Shown here piece by piece: positions 24,014-33,115 of a DNA stretch of 64,000 nucleotides (positions are counted from its first letter, which is position 1; each line of letters begins with the position of its first letter). The translations under genes were made by a program, and so were the position numbers. The notes beneath the pieces were generated by a model. That model searched no databases. It was given only the letters and a program-made list of their open reading frames with translations, and was not told where the DNA came from. The stretch comes from Nocardia terrae (GTDB lineage Bacteria; Actinomycetota; Actinomycetes; Mycobacteriales; Mycobacteriaceae). Where the stretch lies: NCBI RefSeq assembly GCF_009760405.1, contig NZ_WRPP01000010.1:62001-126000 (forward strand), written 5' to 3'.

Positions 24014-24622
24014 ATGGTCGATATCGAGATCCGGGACCTGGGGCGGGGACGGCGGCGCGAGGCGGCCGCGGTGCTCGGGCGCGGCATGCGTGACAACCCG
24101 ATCAATGTGGCGGCCTTCGAAGCGGATCCCGCACGCCGGGAACGGGTGCTGACCCGGTTCTTCCGGGCGGCGGTGTACGGGCTGTCCGGGCGCGGGACCG
24201 TCGGCGGGGCGTTACGCGAGGGCCGCGTCGTGGGCGTGTGCGGTATGGCTCCGCCCGGCCGCTGTCATCCGACTCCGGAGGAGAAGACGCTCATCCTGCC
24301 CACCGTGTTGCTGGGCACTCCGTTCGGCACGACCGGGCGGGTGGTGCGGTGGAGCAACGAATGGGCGCAACGCGATCCGGGCGAACCTCATTGGCACCTC
24401 GGTCCGGTCGCCGTGGACCCGGCACTGCAGGGCCTGGGCATCGGCACCCTCATGCTCACGGATTTCTGCGCCCGCGTCGACGATCGGCGCGAGGTCGCCT
24501 ACCTCGAAACCGACAAGCCCGAGAACGTGAGGTTCTACCGGCGCTTCGGATTCGAGGTCGTCGAGGAGGCCGACGTGCTCGCGGTACCGAACTGGTTCAT
24601 GCGCCGACCGCGCGCCGTCTGA
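24014..24622 (+). CDS. GNAT-family N-acetyltransferase
   Basis: A 202-residue GNAT protein. The acetyl-CoA loop is HLGPVAVDPALQGLGIGTLML (V-x-P-x-x-Q-x-x-G-I-G), followed by VAYLETDKPENVRFYRRFGFEVVEEADV. The N-terminal part (GRGMRDNPINVAAFEADPARRERVLTRFFRAAV) matches a common actinobacterial subgroup. ATG at 24014 follows GAGGG by 7-8 bases; a longer frame with another ATG at 23978 is possible. Substrate unknown. Confidence 0.85.
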   Translation: MVDIEIRDLGRGRRREAAAVLGRGMRDNPINVAAFEADPARRERVLTRFFRAAVYGLSGRGTVGGALREGRVVGVCGMAPPGRCHPTPEEKTLILPTVLLGTPFGTTGRVVRWSNEWAQRDPGEPHWHLGPVAVDPALQGLGIGTLMLTDFCARVDDRREVAYLETDKPENVRFYRRFGFEVVEEADVLAVPNWFMRRPRAV

Positions 24623-24644
24623 CCCGAAACGCCTCGGCGGCACG

Positions 24645-25205
24645 CTATTTCGAGAAGATCGCCTGAGCCTGGACGACGTATCGCTCGCGGACGCGGTCGA
24701 CGGTCTCGCGGTCGGTTCGGCACAGTTCGCCGAAGGTGGACTCGGCTCGCTCGACCAGCTCGGCGTCCGGCATCGACAGTCCCTCGAGCGCGGCGCAGTA
24801 CCAGCTGTCGATGCGGGAGGAGTAGTCACGGATCGCCGCACCCACCTGCCGGACCGCAGTGGACAGCGGCGGCGGCCCGGCCAACTCGGCCGCACCCTTC
24901 AATTCCCGAAGCTCCGTCCACGCCTTCGTGTACTCGACCTGCGCGTCCTCCAACTCCTGTGCGCTGGCGAACATCCCCCGATCGAGCACCGATCGCGCGT
25001 CCCGCGCCGCCTCACAGAACCGATCGACGCCTTTGACGAACTCCAGATGCGCCGCATACCGCCGATCCTGGACAGCCTCCCGCCGCGCCTTCACCGCCTG
25101 CCGATGCTGCGACCGCAGGTTCACCCAGGTCCCGGCGAACGACGCCGCACCCCCCACGAGCGCCCCGGCCACCCCCACCAACCCGGTGACCACTTCACTG
25201 CCCAT
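24645..25205 (-). CDS. Single-pass membrane protein with coiled coil, unknown function
   Basis: A 186-residue protein. One N-terminal membrane segment (VVTGLVGVAGALVGGAASFAG) is followed by a long charged helical domain (RSQHRQAVKARREAVQDRRY, then AQELEDAQVEYTKAWTELRELKGA) likely to be a cytoplasmic coiled coil. ATG at 25205 is preceded by GATGAT and 6 bases, a near match to a leaderless promoter. Lies downstream of the CocE-type gene on the same strand. Similar small anchored helical proteins are common in Streptomyces and Nocardia; none is characterised to my knowledge. Confidence 0.7.
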   Translation of the reverse strand: MGSEVVTGLVGVAGALVGGAASFAGTWVNLRSQHRQAVKARREAVQDRRYAAHLEFVKGVDRFCEAARDARSVLDRGMFASAQELEDAQVEYTKAWTELRELKGAAELAGPPPLSTAVRQVGAAIRDYSSRIDSWYCAALEGLSMPDAELVERAESTFGELCRTDRETVDRVRERYVVQAQAIFSK

Positions 25206-25288
25206 CCCCACATCATCCGCTGGATCCGGCCGCGGACCGGCGGATGTTCTTGTGCTGGAGCCGAACCGGAACCCGATCGAGTGCGGGG

Positions 25289-26617
25289 TCAAACGGTCCG
25301 GGCGTCCACCGCCTGGAAACTCAGATAGCTCGGGCGGGCCGGGTCGAGGACGACGGTCTGGCCGGTGATCTGCCGCTTCCTCCACGTGGGAAGGAGATGG
25401 CGGGGGAAGCTGGTGCGGCTCACCGCGATTCGCAGGCGGTGGCCGGTGCGGAGGAGGATTTCGGTGGGGTTGATCTCGATGTCGATATCGAAGGGGGTTC
25501 CCGGTGACAGGGGCAGTGCGGAGTCGGCGGTGAGCGGGTGGTGGGGGAACAGGAGTTCGTCGGCGACGTAATAGCTGGTGGCGGAGTCGGTGTGGCGCAG
25601 CGAGGACAGCAGGGCGCCGCGGGTGAAGGGCAGCGAGGTGCCGTCGGGATGGACGTCGCAGACGGTGATGGACCAGAAGGCGTCGGTGCCGTCGGCCTCG
25701 GCGTGTAGGTGCAGGTTCATCGGTCCGGTGAGGATCGTGTCCCGGTCGAAGGGGGCGCTGGTGAAGGTGACGGCGGTGGCCTCGTTGCGGCGGTCGTCGT
25801 TGCCGTGGACCGCGCGGCCCAGCCAGCCGGAACGCTGGGTCAGCCGGGAGCGCAGGAACTGTCCGGCGACACCTTCACGCAGTAGACCCGGCAGCGCGGG
25901 AATCAGCTTGCCGCCGTTGACCGCCAGAATCCACAGGGCCATCCCCGGGGTGGGCACACCGCCGGTGAGCCCGAGTTCGCGGGGCGGATTCTCCCCGGCC
26001 TCGATGGCGAACACGGCCTCGAGGCCCTCCGGCCGCTGCGCCGCGGTGTGCAGGGCCGCGATCGCCCCGTACGAGACTCCCGTGACCGCGACCCTGCCGT
26101 CGCACCAGGGCTGTTCGCGGACCCAGCGCACCACCTCGGCGTAGTCGAGCTGTTCGCGGCTGCTGAAGAAATCCCAAGCGCCGGTGGAGCTTCCGGTGCC
26201 GCGCACATCCACCATCAGGCCCACATAGCCGCGTCGCACGGCGGTGCGGTTGATGGCGAACGGCTCCAGAATGCCGCCGGCCGGGGTGCGCAGGACATCA
26301 CGCCGGGTGGTCCGGGTGCGGTCGGAGGGTTCGACGCGCCCGGCGAGGCAGCGCAGGGAGTTGTTCCAGCGGGTGGCGTGGCGGTTGAACATCTTGTTGT
26401 AGGCGGTGAAGTTGACGATCGCCGGAAGCGGTTCGGCGGCGGGCCCGTTCGCGTCGCCGGGCCGCAGCACGTCGGCGGACAGCAGTACTCCGTCCGACAT
26501 GCGGATGGGAATGGTGTTCCCGGCGTACAGCTTCGGGTAGCGGACCGGCCCGATGTCGAATCGGGTGTCGGGCCGGACCGCGGATTCGTGCGGTCCGGCC
26601 GCGAGCGGATCGGTCAT
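25289..26617 (-). CDS. CocE/NonD-type hydrolase lacking the catalytic Asp-His segment
   Basis: A 442-residue X-Pro dipeptidyl-peptidase/CocE-family protein. The alpha/beta hydrolase N-terminus is clear: IPIRMSDGVLLSADVLRP, VRRGYVGLMVDVRGTGSSTG and the nucleophile in VTGVSYGAIAAL. The C-terminal jelly-roll domain is also clear (FTSAPFDRDTILTGPMNLHL, TEILLRTGHRLRIAVSRTSFPRHL). Family members are usually 550-600 residues. The segment between these parts, which normally carries the catalytic Asp (in GWYDIF-like motifs) and His (GPWxH-like), is missing: sequence passes from LLREGVAGQFLRSRL almost directly to the jelly roll. ATG at 26617 has GGGGGA upstream. It follows tldE by 75 bases. Activity is doubtful. 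Confidence 0.8.
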   Translation of the reverse strand: MTDPLAAGPHESAVRPDTRFDIGPVRYPKLYAGNTIPIRMSDGVLLSADVLRPGDANGPAAEPLPAIVNFTAYNKMFNRHATRWNNSLRCLAGRVEPSDRTRTTRRDVLRTPAGGILEPFAINRTAVRRGYVGLMVDVRGTGSSTGAWDFFSSREQLDYAEVVRWVREQPWCDGRVAVTGVSYGAIAALHTAAQRPEGLEAVFAIEAGENPPRELGLTGGVPTPGMALWILAVNGGKLIPALPGLLREGVAGQFLRSRLTQRSGWLGRAVHGNDDRRNEATAVTFTSAPFDRDTILTGPMNLHLHAEADGTDAFWSITVCDVHPDGTSLPFTRGALLSSLRHTDSATSYYVADELLFPHHPLTADSALPLSPGTPFDIDIEINPTEILLRTGHRLRIAVSRTSFPRHLLPTWRKRQITGQTVVLDPARPSYLSFQAVDARTV

Positions 26618-26692
26618 CGGGGTCCCCCATCGATGTCGGTGCCTTCCCGTCACCGTAACACCGTCTGGGACAGCGGGTGTCGCTATTGCCGC

Positions 26693-28093
26693 CTAGGTGG
26701 CCTGACTGACCGAGGACATATGGAAGTCGGGAATCCGCAAGGGCGGCATGGCCGTCCGGGAGAACCAGTCCTTCCATTCGCGGGGCAGGGTGATCTCGGT
26801 GCGGCCCGCCTCGGAGGCGCGGCGCAGCAGGTCCAGCGGGCTCTCGTTGAAGCGGAAGTTGTTGACCGCCGCCGTGACCGCGCCGTTCTCGACCAGGTAG
26901 ACGCCGTCGCGGGTGAGGCCGGTCAGCAGCAGGGTCGCGGGGTCGACCTCGCGGATGTACCACAGGCAGGTCAGCAGCAGACCGCGCTCGGTGCGCGCGA
27001 TCATGTCCTCGAGGGTGGCGTCGGAGCCGCCGGTCATGAGCAGGTTCTCGCCGGGAACGGTGACGGGGGCGTCGAATTCGGCGGCGGTGGCGCGCGGGTA
27101 GACCAGCGATTCGATGACGCCCTCGCCGATCCAGTCGGTGCGCTGGGCGGTGAGACCGTTGTCGAAGACCGACAGCGACTCCGAGGACGAGGAGGTCGCC
27201 ACGAACGGTCGGTACTCGAGGCCCGCGGCCGCCGGATCGGAGTAGAGGGTCAGCGGAATGTCGGTGAGCCGCTCGCCGATTCGGGTCCCGCCCGCGCGCG
27301 AGAAGGCCGTATGGCCCTCGTGCGCGCCGCGGCCCTCCATGGTCCAGGCCATGTAGATCATCATGTCGGCGACCGCGGAGGGCGGGAGCAGGGTTTCGTA
27401 GCGGCCGGCGGGCAGCTCCACGCGGCGCTTGCTCCAGTCCAGGCGGCGCGACAGTTCCGCGAGCAGGCCGGGGGTGTCGACGTCGGCGAAATCGGTGGTG
27501 CCGGTGCCGACCCAGGCGCTGGCCAATTCCGCGCCCTCGCCGCGCTTTCCGTTGATCTCCACCGACCCGGTGGGCTGCACCCAGCGTCGCCGCAGGCCCG
27601 TGGAGGTGCCCAGCCAGGTGGAGTGCATCTGGTGGTGGGCGAAACCGTAGAGCCGGTCCGCGCCGTCGAATCCGGTGGCGAGATCGCCCGCGAGGGTGGT
27701 GAACACGCCGATGTCGGTGGTAGCCGGCTCGCCGTCCCAGTCCAGCAGCTTGTCGAGGGTGTCGGCGTCGACGGCGTCGGGATCCAGCAGCGGCATGGCG
27801 TCGCGCGCGGGTTCGGCGGTGCGCGCGGCCTCTTCGCTGGCGCGCACCACGTATTCGATGTCGGCGGGATCCACACTGGTGGAGCTCACGCTGCCCACGC
27901 GGGCGCCGGACCCGTCGCGGAAGATGGAGACCACCGCCCAGTCCCGGGCCACCGAGGACCCGTTGGTGGTCATGGAGTTTCCGGCCCAGCGCAGCGACGC
28001 CTCGTGCGCGTCGGTCACGATCACCACGGCCTCGTCGGCGCGGGAGGACCGCAGCGCGCGTTCGACGACCTCGGGGGCGGGGAGCACACTCAC
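26693..28093 (-). CDS. tldE: TldE/PmbA-like subunit of the TldD/E metalloprotease
   Basis: A 466-residue TldE (PmbA) protein, the partner without metal ligands in the TldD-TldE heterodimer. Recognisable parts are VERALRSSRADEAVVIVTDAHEASLRWAGN, PTGSVEINGKRGEG, NLLMTGGSDATLEDMIARTERGLLLTCLWYIREVDPATLLLTGLTRDGVYLVENGAV. GTG at 28093 with AAAGGA 9 bases upstream is chosen; the longer frame overlaps tldD. It follows tldD by 32 bases, so the two are co-transcribed. In enterobacteria TldD/E matures peptides such as microcin B17; substrates in actinobacteria are unknown. Confidence 0.9.
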   Translation of the reverse strand: MSVLPAPEVVERALRSSRADEAVVIVTDAHEASLRWAGNSMTTNGSSVARDWAVVSIFRDGSGARVGSVSSTSVDPADIEYVVRASEEAARTAEPARDAMPLLDPDAVDADTLDKLLDWDGEPATTDIGVFTTLAGDLATGFDGADRLYGFAHHQMHSTWLGTSTGLRRRWVQPTGSVEINGKRGEGAELASAWVGTGTTDFADVDTPGLLAELSRRLDWSKRRVELPAGRYETLLPPSAVADMMIYMAWTMEGRGAHEGHTAFSRAGGTRIGERLTDIPLTLYSDPAAAGLEYRPFVATSSSSESLSVFDNGLTAQRTDWIGEGVIESLVYPRATAAEFDAPVTVPGENLLMTGGSDATLEDMIARTERGLLLTCLWYIREVDPATLLLTGLTRDGVYLVENGAVTAAVNNFRFNESPLDLLRRASEAGRTEITLPREWKDWFSRTAMPPLRIPDFHMSSVSQAT

Positions 28094-28125
28094 CGTTGTC
28101 GGTCCTTTCTTCGAGACGACGCTGC

Positions 28126-29652
28126 CTACTGTCCGGCCTCGGCGCGGGTATTGAGAATATTGATGCCGCGCACCAGAACCGACGGGCAACCGTGCGAGAC
28201 CGCCGCCACCTGTCCGGGCTGCGCCTTACCGCAGTTGAACGCACCGCCCAGCACCCAGGTCGAGGGCCCGCCCACGGCTTCCATGGATCCCCAGAAGTCG
28301 GTGGTGGTGGCCTGGTAGGCGACATCGCGCAGCTGCCCGGCCAATTCACCGTTGCGGATGCGGAAGAAACGCTGGCCGGTGAACTGGAAGTTGTAGCGCT
28401 GCATATCGATCGACCACGACTTGTCGCCGACGATGTAGATGCCGTCCTCGACGCGGGAGATGAGTTCGGCGGTGCTGGTGTCGCGTTCGGGATCGGGCTG
28501 CAGTGACACATTGGCCATGCGCTGGATCGGCACGTGATGGGCGGAGTCGGCGTAGGAGCAGCCGTTGGAGCGTTCCAGGCCCAGCCGCGGCGCGAACACC
28601 CGATCCAGCTGATAGCCCACGAGAATGCCGTCGCGCACCAGATCCCAGCGCTGCCCGGCCACGCCCTCGTCGTCCCAGCCGACGCTGGCCAGGCCGTGCT
28701 CCTGGGTGCGGTCACCGGTCACGTGCATGATCGGGGTGCCGTACTTCAGGGTGCCCAGCTTGTCGGGGGTGGCGAACGAGGTGCCCGCGTAGGCGGATTC
28801 GTAGCCGATGGCGCGGTCGTACTCGGTGGCGTGGCCGATGGATTCGTGGATGGTCAGCCACAGATTGGTCGGATCGATGACCAGATCGGTGGGCCCGGCG
28901 ACCACGGTCGGGGCTTTCACCTTCTCGGCCAGCCACTCCGGGATCCGCGCGAGTTCGCCCGCCCAGTCCCAGGTTCCGTCCGCGCCCGTGACGTACTCCC
29001 AGCCGCGCCCCACGGGAGCCGCGAGCGTGCGCATGCTCTCGAACACGCCCGCCGACGGGTCGACGGTGATCGCCTCGAACTCCGGATGCAACCGCACCCG
29101 CTGCTGGGTGATGCGCGAGCCGAAGCTGTCGGCGTAGAAGGTCTGCTCCTTGACCTGCAGCACCGACGCCGTCACGTGATCGACGCCGTCGGCGGACTTC
29201 AGCCGCTCCGAATAGTCCAGCAGCAGCGCCACTTTCTCCGGCGTCGGCACCGAGAACGGGTCGAGGTCGTAGGCCGAGACGTACTCCACGCCGTCGTAGC
29301 GCGGCTCGGCGGCCAGCTCGACCCGCTCGCGATTGAGCGCGCGCAGCGTGCGCGCCACGGTCACCGCGCCGCGCGCCACCTCGGCCGCGGTATCCACGGT
29401 CAGGTCGGCATGCGAGGCGAAACCCCAGGTGCCGTCGACGATCACGCGCACCGCGAACCCGAGATCGGTGCTGTCGGACACCGATTCGACGCGCCCGTCA
29501 CGCAACCTGATGGACTGCTGCACAAGTCGATGCACGCGCAGGTCCGCGTACTCGGCTCCGGCCGAGCGGGCCGCGGACAGGGCGGCGTCGGCGAGCGCGG
29601 ACAGCGGCAGCGCACGGAACTGTTCGTCCACGACGGCGGTAGCGATGCTCAC
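28126..29652 (-). CDS. tldD: TldD-like metalloprotease subunit
   Basis: A 508-residue TldD protein. The zinc motif H-E-x3-H is present in LTIHESIGHATEYDRA (about residue 255), followed by YAGTSFATPDKLGTLKYG, NGCSYADSAHHVPIQRMANVSLQP and the C-terminal GVAAVSHGCPS-like block (VAAVSHGCPSVLVRG). TldD is the catalytic half of the TldD/E peptidase. GTG at 29652 is preceded by TAGGTT and 7 bases, indicating a leaderless mRNA; the frame extends upstream without resemblance. Divergent from a TetR gene at 29840. Confidence 0.92.
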   Translation of the reverse strand: MSIATAVVDEQFRALPLSALADAALSAARSAGAEYADLRVHRLVQQSIRLRDGRVESVSDSTDLGFAVRVIVDGTWGFASHADLTVDTAAEVARGAVTVARTLRALNRERVELAAEPRYDGVEYVSAYDLDPFSVPTPEKVALLLDYSERLKSADGVDHVTASVLQVKEQTFYADSFGSRITQQRVRLHPEFEAITVDPSAGVFESMRTLAAPVGRGWEYVTGADGTWDWAGELARIPEWLAEKVKAPTVVAGPTDLVIDPTNLWLTIHESIGHATEYDRAIGYESAYAGTSFATPDKLGTLKYGTPIMHVTGDRTQEHGLASVGWDDEGVAGQRWDLVRDGILVGYQLDRVFAPRLGLERSNGCSYADSAHHVPIQRMANVSLQPDPERDTSTAELISRVEDGIYIVGDKSWSIDMQRYNFQFTGQRFFRIRNGELAGQLRDVAYQATTTDFWGSMEAVGGPSTWVLGGAFNCGKAQPGQVAAVSHGCPSVLVRGINILNTRAEAGQ

Positions 29653-29839
29653 CCGAACCAACCTAGAGGCCGACACGCCGAGGGGCCAAGAAACCACGCA
29701 GCCGGAATGAAATTCACGGTCAGCAAACATGCATACGCTGCAACAATGCGCGAAGTGCGAAGTAGCGCAGCCTGAAACGGCACGCACAAGTCCTGGACAT
29801 GCCACGTTTTGCTGACCGGATGCCGTACTGTCTGCCCGC

Positions 29840-30658
29840 GTGCCGCCATCCGCACTCCGCGATCGCAAACGGGAACGCACCCGCCGAGCCCTGCTCGAAG
29901 CCGCCGTAGAACAGTTCGAGAGCCGAGGATACGAGGCGGCCACCGTCGCCGACATCGCGGCCGCCGCCGAAGTCGGCACCAGAACGTTCTTCAACTACTT
30001 CGCCAGCAAAGAGGAACTGCTGTTCCCCGAGCCGGACGAACGCGTGCAGGCCGCCGTGCGCGCCATCGCCACCCGCCGCCCCGGGGAACGCCCCGTCGAG
30101 GTGCTGCTGCGCGCCCTGCGCGCCGCCGGCGACAACCCCGGCGACCACCTCGGTGACACCCTCGCCGCCCGGATCGCCGTACTGCGCGCCCAGGTTTCGC
30201 GCACGGTGCCCGCGGTGTCGGGCCGCGCCGCCTACGCCCAGCTCGCCTCCCAACAGGAGATCGCGCGCCAGTTGCGCGCCGCCTTCCCGGAGGAACTCGA
30301 CGACGTCGGCGCGGCCGCCCTCGTCGGGGCGGTCGTCGGCGCGGTGTCCGGTGCCCTGACCGTGCTGTTCCAGCGCCCCGGCCTCGCCGAGGACGCCGAA
30401 GCGCTGCAACGCAAGATCCAGGAAACCACCTCGAAGGTGCTGGCCCCCTGGCTGTCCCAGCCCGCCCCCGCGCCGCGCGAACTCCCCGGCGAGCAGACCC
30501 AATTGCTCCCGGACATCCCGCTACGCCCGGAGCCCGAGCCCTTCCGCCCCATGGGGACGGTGCACCGTCTCACCCAGGAGTCGTTGCAGCGCTCGGCCTC
30601 CGACGGCCTCCGCTCCCTCCCCGGCGTCCACCGCCACTCGGAAGACGCCCGCGTCTAA
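29840..30658 (+). CDS. TetR-family regulator with long Pro-rich tail
   Basis: A 272-residue TetR protein. HTH: RTRRALLEAAVEQFESRGYEAATVADIAAAAEVGTRTFFNYFASKEELLF. The ligand domain includes LASQQEIARQLRAAFPEEL. From about residue 205 an unusual 65-residue Pro/Arg-rich tail follows (PAPAPRELPGEQTQLL onward), beyond the normal end of the family. GTG at 29840 is preceded by TACTGT and 8 bases, probably leaderless. It is divergent from tldD, but no shared palindrome is obvious. Confidence 0.85.
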   Translation: MPPSALRDRKRERTRRALLEAAVEQFESRGYEAATVADIAAAAEVGTRTFFNYFASKEELLFPEPDERVQAAVRAIATRRPGERPVEVLLRALRAAGDNPGDHLGDTLAARIAVLRAQVSRTVPAVSGRAAYAQLASQQEIARQLRAAFPEELDDVGAAALVGAVVGAVSGALTVLFQRPGLAEDAEALQRKIQETTSKVLAPWLSQPAPAPRELPGEQTQLLPDIPLRPEPEPFRPMGTVHRLTQESLQRSASDGLRSLPGVHRHSEDARV

Positions 30659-30670
30659 CCGTCGAGTGGC
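30633..30670 (+). terminator. Nested hairpin at the end of the TetR gene
   Basis: GCCACTCG (30633-30640) pairs with CGAGTGGC (30663-30670). Inside, AGACGC pairs with GCGTCT over a 2-base loop. The structure overlaps the stop codon and lies between convergent genes, so it may end transcription from one or both sides. No T-tract. Confidence 0.4.
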
Positions 30671-30731
30671 ACACCGGCGCGGGGTATTCGGACAGATCGC
30701 CTCGATGGTGTGCCGCTCGACGACAGTGGAG

Positions 30732-31538
30732 TCAGGTGGTGAACTGCTGCCAGCCGAGGCGGATCACCATGACGATGACGACGATCAGCAGGACCGCGCG
30801 GACGAAGCCCGCGCCCTTCGCGATCGCCATGCGCGAACCGACCACGGAGCCCGCCACGTTCGCGACGGCCATGGACAGGCCCAGGGCCCACAGGACGTGG
30901 CCGGTGCTCGCCAGGAAGATCAGCGAGCCGAGGTTGGAGCCGCAGTTGATGACCTTCGCCATGGCCGCGGCGCGGACGAATTCGGTGCCGAGCAGGGTGG
31001 CGAAGGTGATGATCAGGAAAGTGCCGGTGCCGGGGCCGAGCAGGCCGTCGTAGAGGCCGATGAGGCCGGCGGCCAGGGCCACGACCAGGATCGTCTTGCG
31101 GCGGGTCGGGGGATGGGTGGCCATGGTGACCCCGACCGAGGGGCGCATGGTCACGAAGATCGCCACCCCGACGAGGACGACCATCACGATCGGGACGAAG
31201 TACTTCTTGTCGATCAAGGCCACCGCCGCCGATCCGCAGGCCGCGGCGAGGGCGGCGATGAGCGCGCCGGGAATGAGGACCTTCCAGCGCATCGGGACCT
31301 TGCGGGAGAAGGTCAGCACCGCGGCGCTGGTGCCGGATAAGGCGGCGATCTTGTTGGTGCCCAAGGCCGTCTGCGGGGCCAGACCGGGTAACACCACGAA
31401 CAGCGTCGGCAGCACGATCAGGCCGCCGCCGCCGACCACCGCGTCGACCCAACCGGCCGCCGTCGCCGCGGTCAGTAGGACCGCCCAGTCCGCAAGGCTC
31501 ACAGGGCGACCCAACCAGAAACCGTCCACCAAGATCAA
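30732..31538 (-). CDS. TSUP-family permease (TauE/SafE)
   Basis: A 268-residue membrane protein with about eight helices. The family hallmark repeats are AGWVDAVVGGGGLIVLPTLF near the N-terminus and GLYDGLLGPGTGTFLIITFATLLG in the second half, and TALGTNKIAALSGTSAAV. TSUP proteins move sulfite, sulfoacetate or other organosulfur anions; the substrate here is not evident. The start is uncertain: TTG at 31538 is used; GTG at 31529 is equally possible. Divergent from the histidine kinase gene (54 bases). Confidence 0.88.
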   Translation of the reverse strand: MILVDGFWLGRPVSLADWAVLLTAATAAGWVDAVVGGGGLIVLPTLFVVLPGLAPQTALGTNKIAALSGTSAAVLTFSRKVPMRWKVLIPGALIAALAAACGSAAVALIDKKYFVPIVMVVLVGVAIFVTMRPSVGVTMATHPPTRRKTILVVALAAGLIGLYDGLLGPGTGTFLIITFATLLGTEFVRAAAMAKVINCGSNLGSLIFLASTGHVLWALGLSMAVANVAGSVVGSRMAIAKGAGFVRAVLLIVVIVMVIRLGWQQFTT

Positions 31539-31591
31539 ACGGTTGAGTGCCGGTCGGGCGCGCGCGCCGAGCGCGACCGTAGGGTGGATGG

Positions 31592-32857
31592 GTGCGCCGG
31601 TTCAGTTTGTGGCTGCGTGGCAAGCCCGTCATCACCGATTCGACCCTGGCCGTGTTGTTGCTGGCCATCGATGTGCTCGCGGTCGGCAACAGCAGCTCCA
31701 AGGTCAGCTATCTGGTGATGAGCGTGCTGCTGGTGGTGCCGATCGTGTTCCGCCGCACCCACCCGTGGGCCGCGGCGCTGAGCCTGGTGGGGCTGTCGAT
31801 GCTCACCTCACTGGTCAACAGCGGCGCCGACGACAAATCCGTGCATCCGGCGCTGCTGGGGCTGGGCATCATGCTCTACACGCTGGTCGCTTACGTCGGG
31901 CGCCGTGAAGGGCTGATCTACCTGGGCGTGCTGGTACTCGACAGCCTGCTGGCGGCGTTGGCCGTCGCGGTGCCACCGGCCACCGACCTCGTCTTCACCG
32001 TCCTCTACTTCGCGTTGTGCTGGACGATGGCCGAATTCGTGGGCGCGCGGCACGCCTACGACGCCGAGGTCGCCGCCCGCCTGGCCGTGGCCGACTACGA
32101 CCGCGAACGCCGCGCCCACGACGCGGTCGCCGCCGAACGCACCCGCATCGCCCGCGAACTGCACGATGTGGTCGCCCACGCGGTCAGCGTCATCATCGTG
32201 CAGGCCGACGGCGCGCGCTTCGCCCTGCGCCGCGACCCCGACACCGCCGAACAGGCGCTGTCCACCATCGCCGGCACCGGCCGCGACGCCCTGCGCGAAC
32301 TGCGCCGCACCGTCGAGCTGCTGCGCACCGAGCATGCGCCCGAACAACTTCCGCAGCACGGCACCGCCGGCATCGCCAAGGTCGTCGACATGATGCGCAG
32401 CGCGGGCCTGGACGTGTCCCTGGAACTGTGCGGCGAACTCGACACCGTCACCCCCGAGGTCAGCCTCGGCATCCACCGCATCGTGCAGGAATCGCTGACC
32501 AACACCCTGCGCCACGCCGGCCCTGACCCGCACGCCGCGGTCACCGTCACCCGCCGCGACACCGACGTCTTCGTCGAGATCACCGACTCCGGCCCCACCC
32601 CGATCACCCAGACCACCGTCAACGGCTCCACCCTGATCACCCGGCCCGGCGCCAACGGCTGCGGCCCGGTCAGCGCCACCACCGAACTCGCGGTCCCCGC
32701 CACCGTCCAATCGCGGATACCCGGCAGCGGCCTGGGCCTGGTCGGCATGCGCGAGCGCATCGCCGTCCTCGACGGCACCCTCACCGCGGGCCGAAACCCG
32801 CACGGCGGCTGGACCGTCCGCGCCACCATCCCCCTCGACCGCCCGACCGGCGAATAA
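31592..32857 (+). CDS. Sensor histidine kinase, NarL/DesK type
   Basis: A 421-residue HisKA_3-type kinase. Six or so membrane segments occupy residues 15-150. The phospho-acceptor box is ERTRIARELHDVVAHAVSVI (His at about 195), followed by ALRELRRTVELLR. The ATPase has N box HRIVQESLTNTLRHA, G1 at ITDSGPTP (331) and G2 at GSGLGLVGMRER (377). The G1-G2 gap is about 45 residues, several times the usual length, and the extra piece is Thr/Pro/Gly-rich. GTG at 31592 is preceded by TAGGGT and 6 bases, so it is probably leaderless. Its regulator partner begins 258 bases downstream. Confidence 0.92.
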   Translation: MRRFSLWLRGKPVITDSTLAVLLLAIDVLAVGNSSSKVSYLVMSVLLVVPIVFRRTHPWAAALSLVGLSMLTSLVNSGADDKSVHPALLGLGIMLYTLVAYVGRREGLIYLGVLVLDSLLAALAVAVPPATDLVFTVLYFALCWTMAEFVGARHAYDAEVAARLAVADYDRERRAHDAVAAERTRIARELHDVVAHAVSVIIVQADGARFALRRDPDTAEQALSTIAGTGRDALRELRRTVELLRTEHAPEQLPQHGTAGIAKVVDMMRSAGLDVSLELCGELDTVTPEVSLGIHRIVQESLTNTLRHAGPDPHAAVTVTRRDTDVFVEITDSGPTPITQTTVNGSTLITRPGANGCGPVSATTELAVPATVQSRIPGSGLGLVGMRERIAVLDGTLTAGRNPHGGWTVRATIPLDRPTGE

Positions 32858-33115
32858 CCCTCCACCCTGGCTTCGCATCCGCGCGCTGCCGGTTCGCCCA
32901 TGCGAAACGTGCCGACGCTCGCGTGCACCGGATACCCCATCGCCATGCTGGACCGGCAGGTCCGCCCGCGCGGCCTTCGGGTTCTGGCGGGCGTGACCCA
33001 GCGGATCGGCCGGGACCGGGACGGGCATCACCGCTGCTGCCCCCTCCCGGTCCGCGTGCCGGGAGATCGATCCGGGAATTCTGGGATCACGTTGGGCACC
33101 GGTTAGGTTGTCAGG

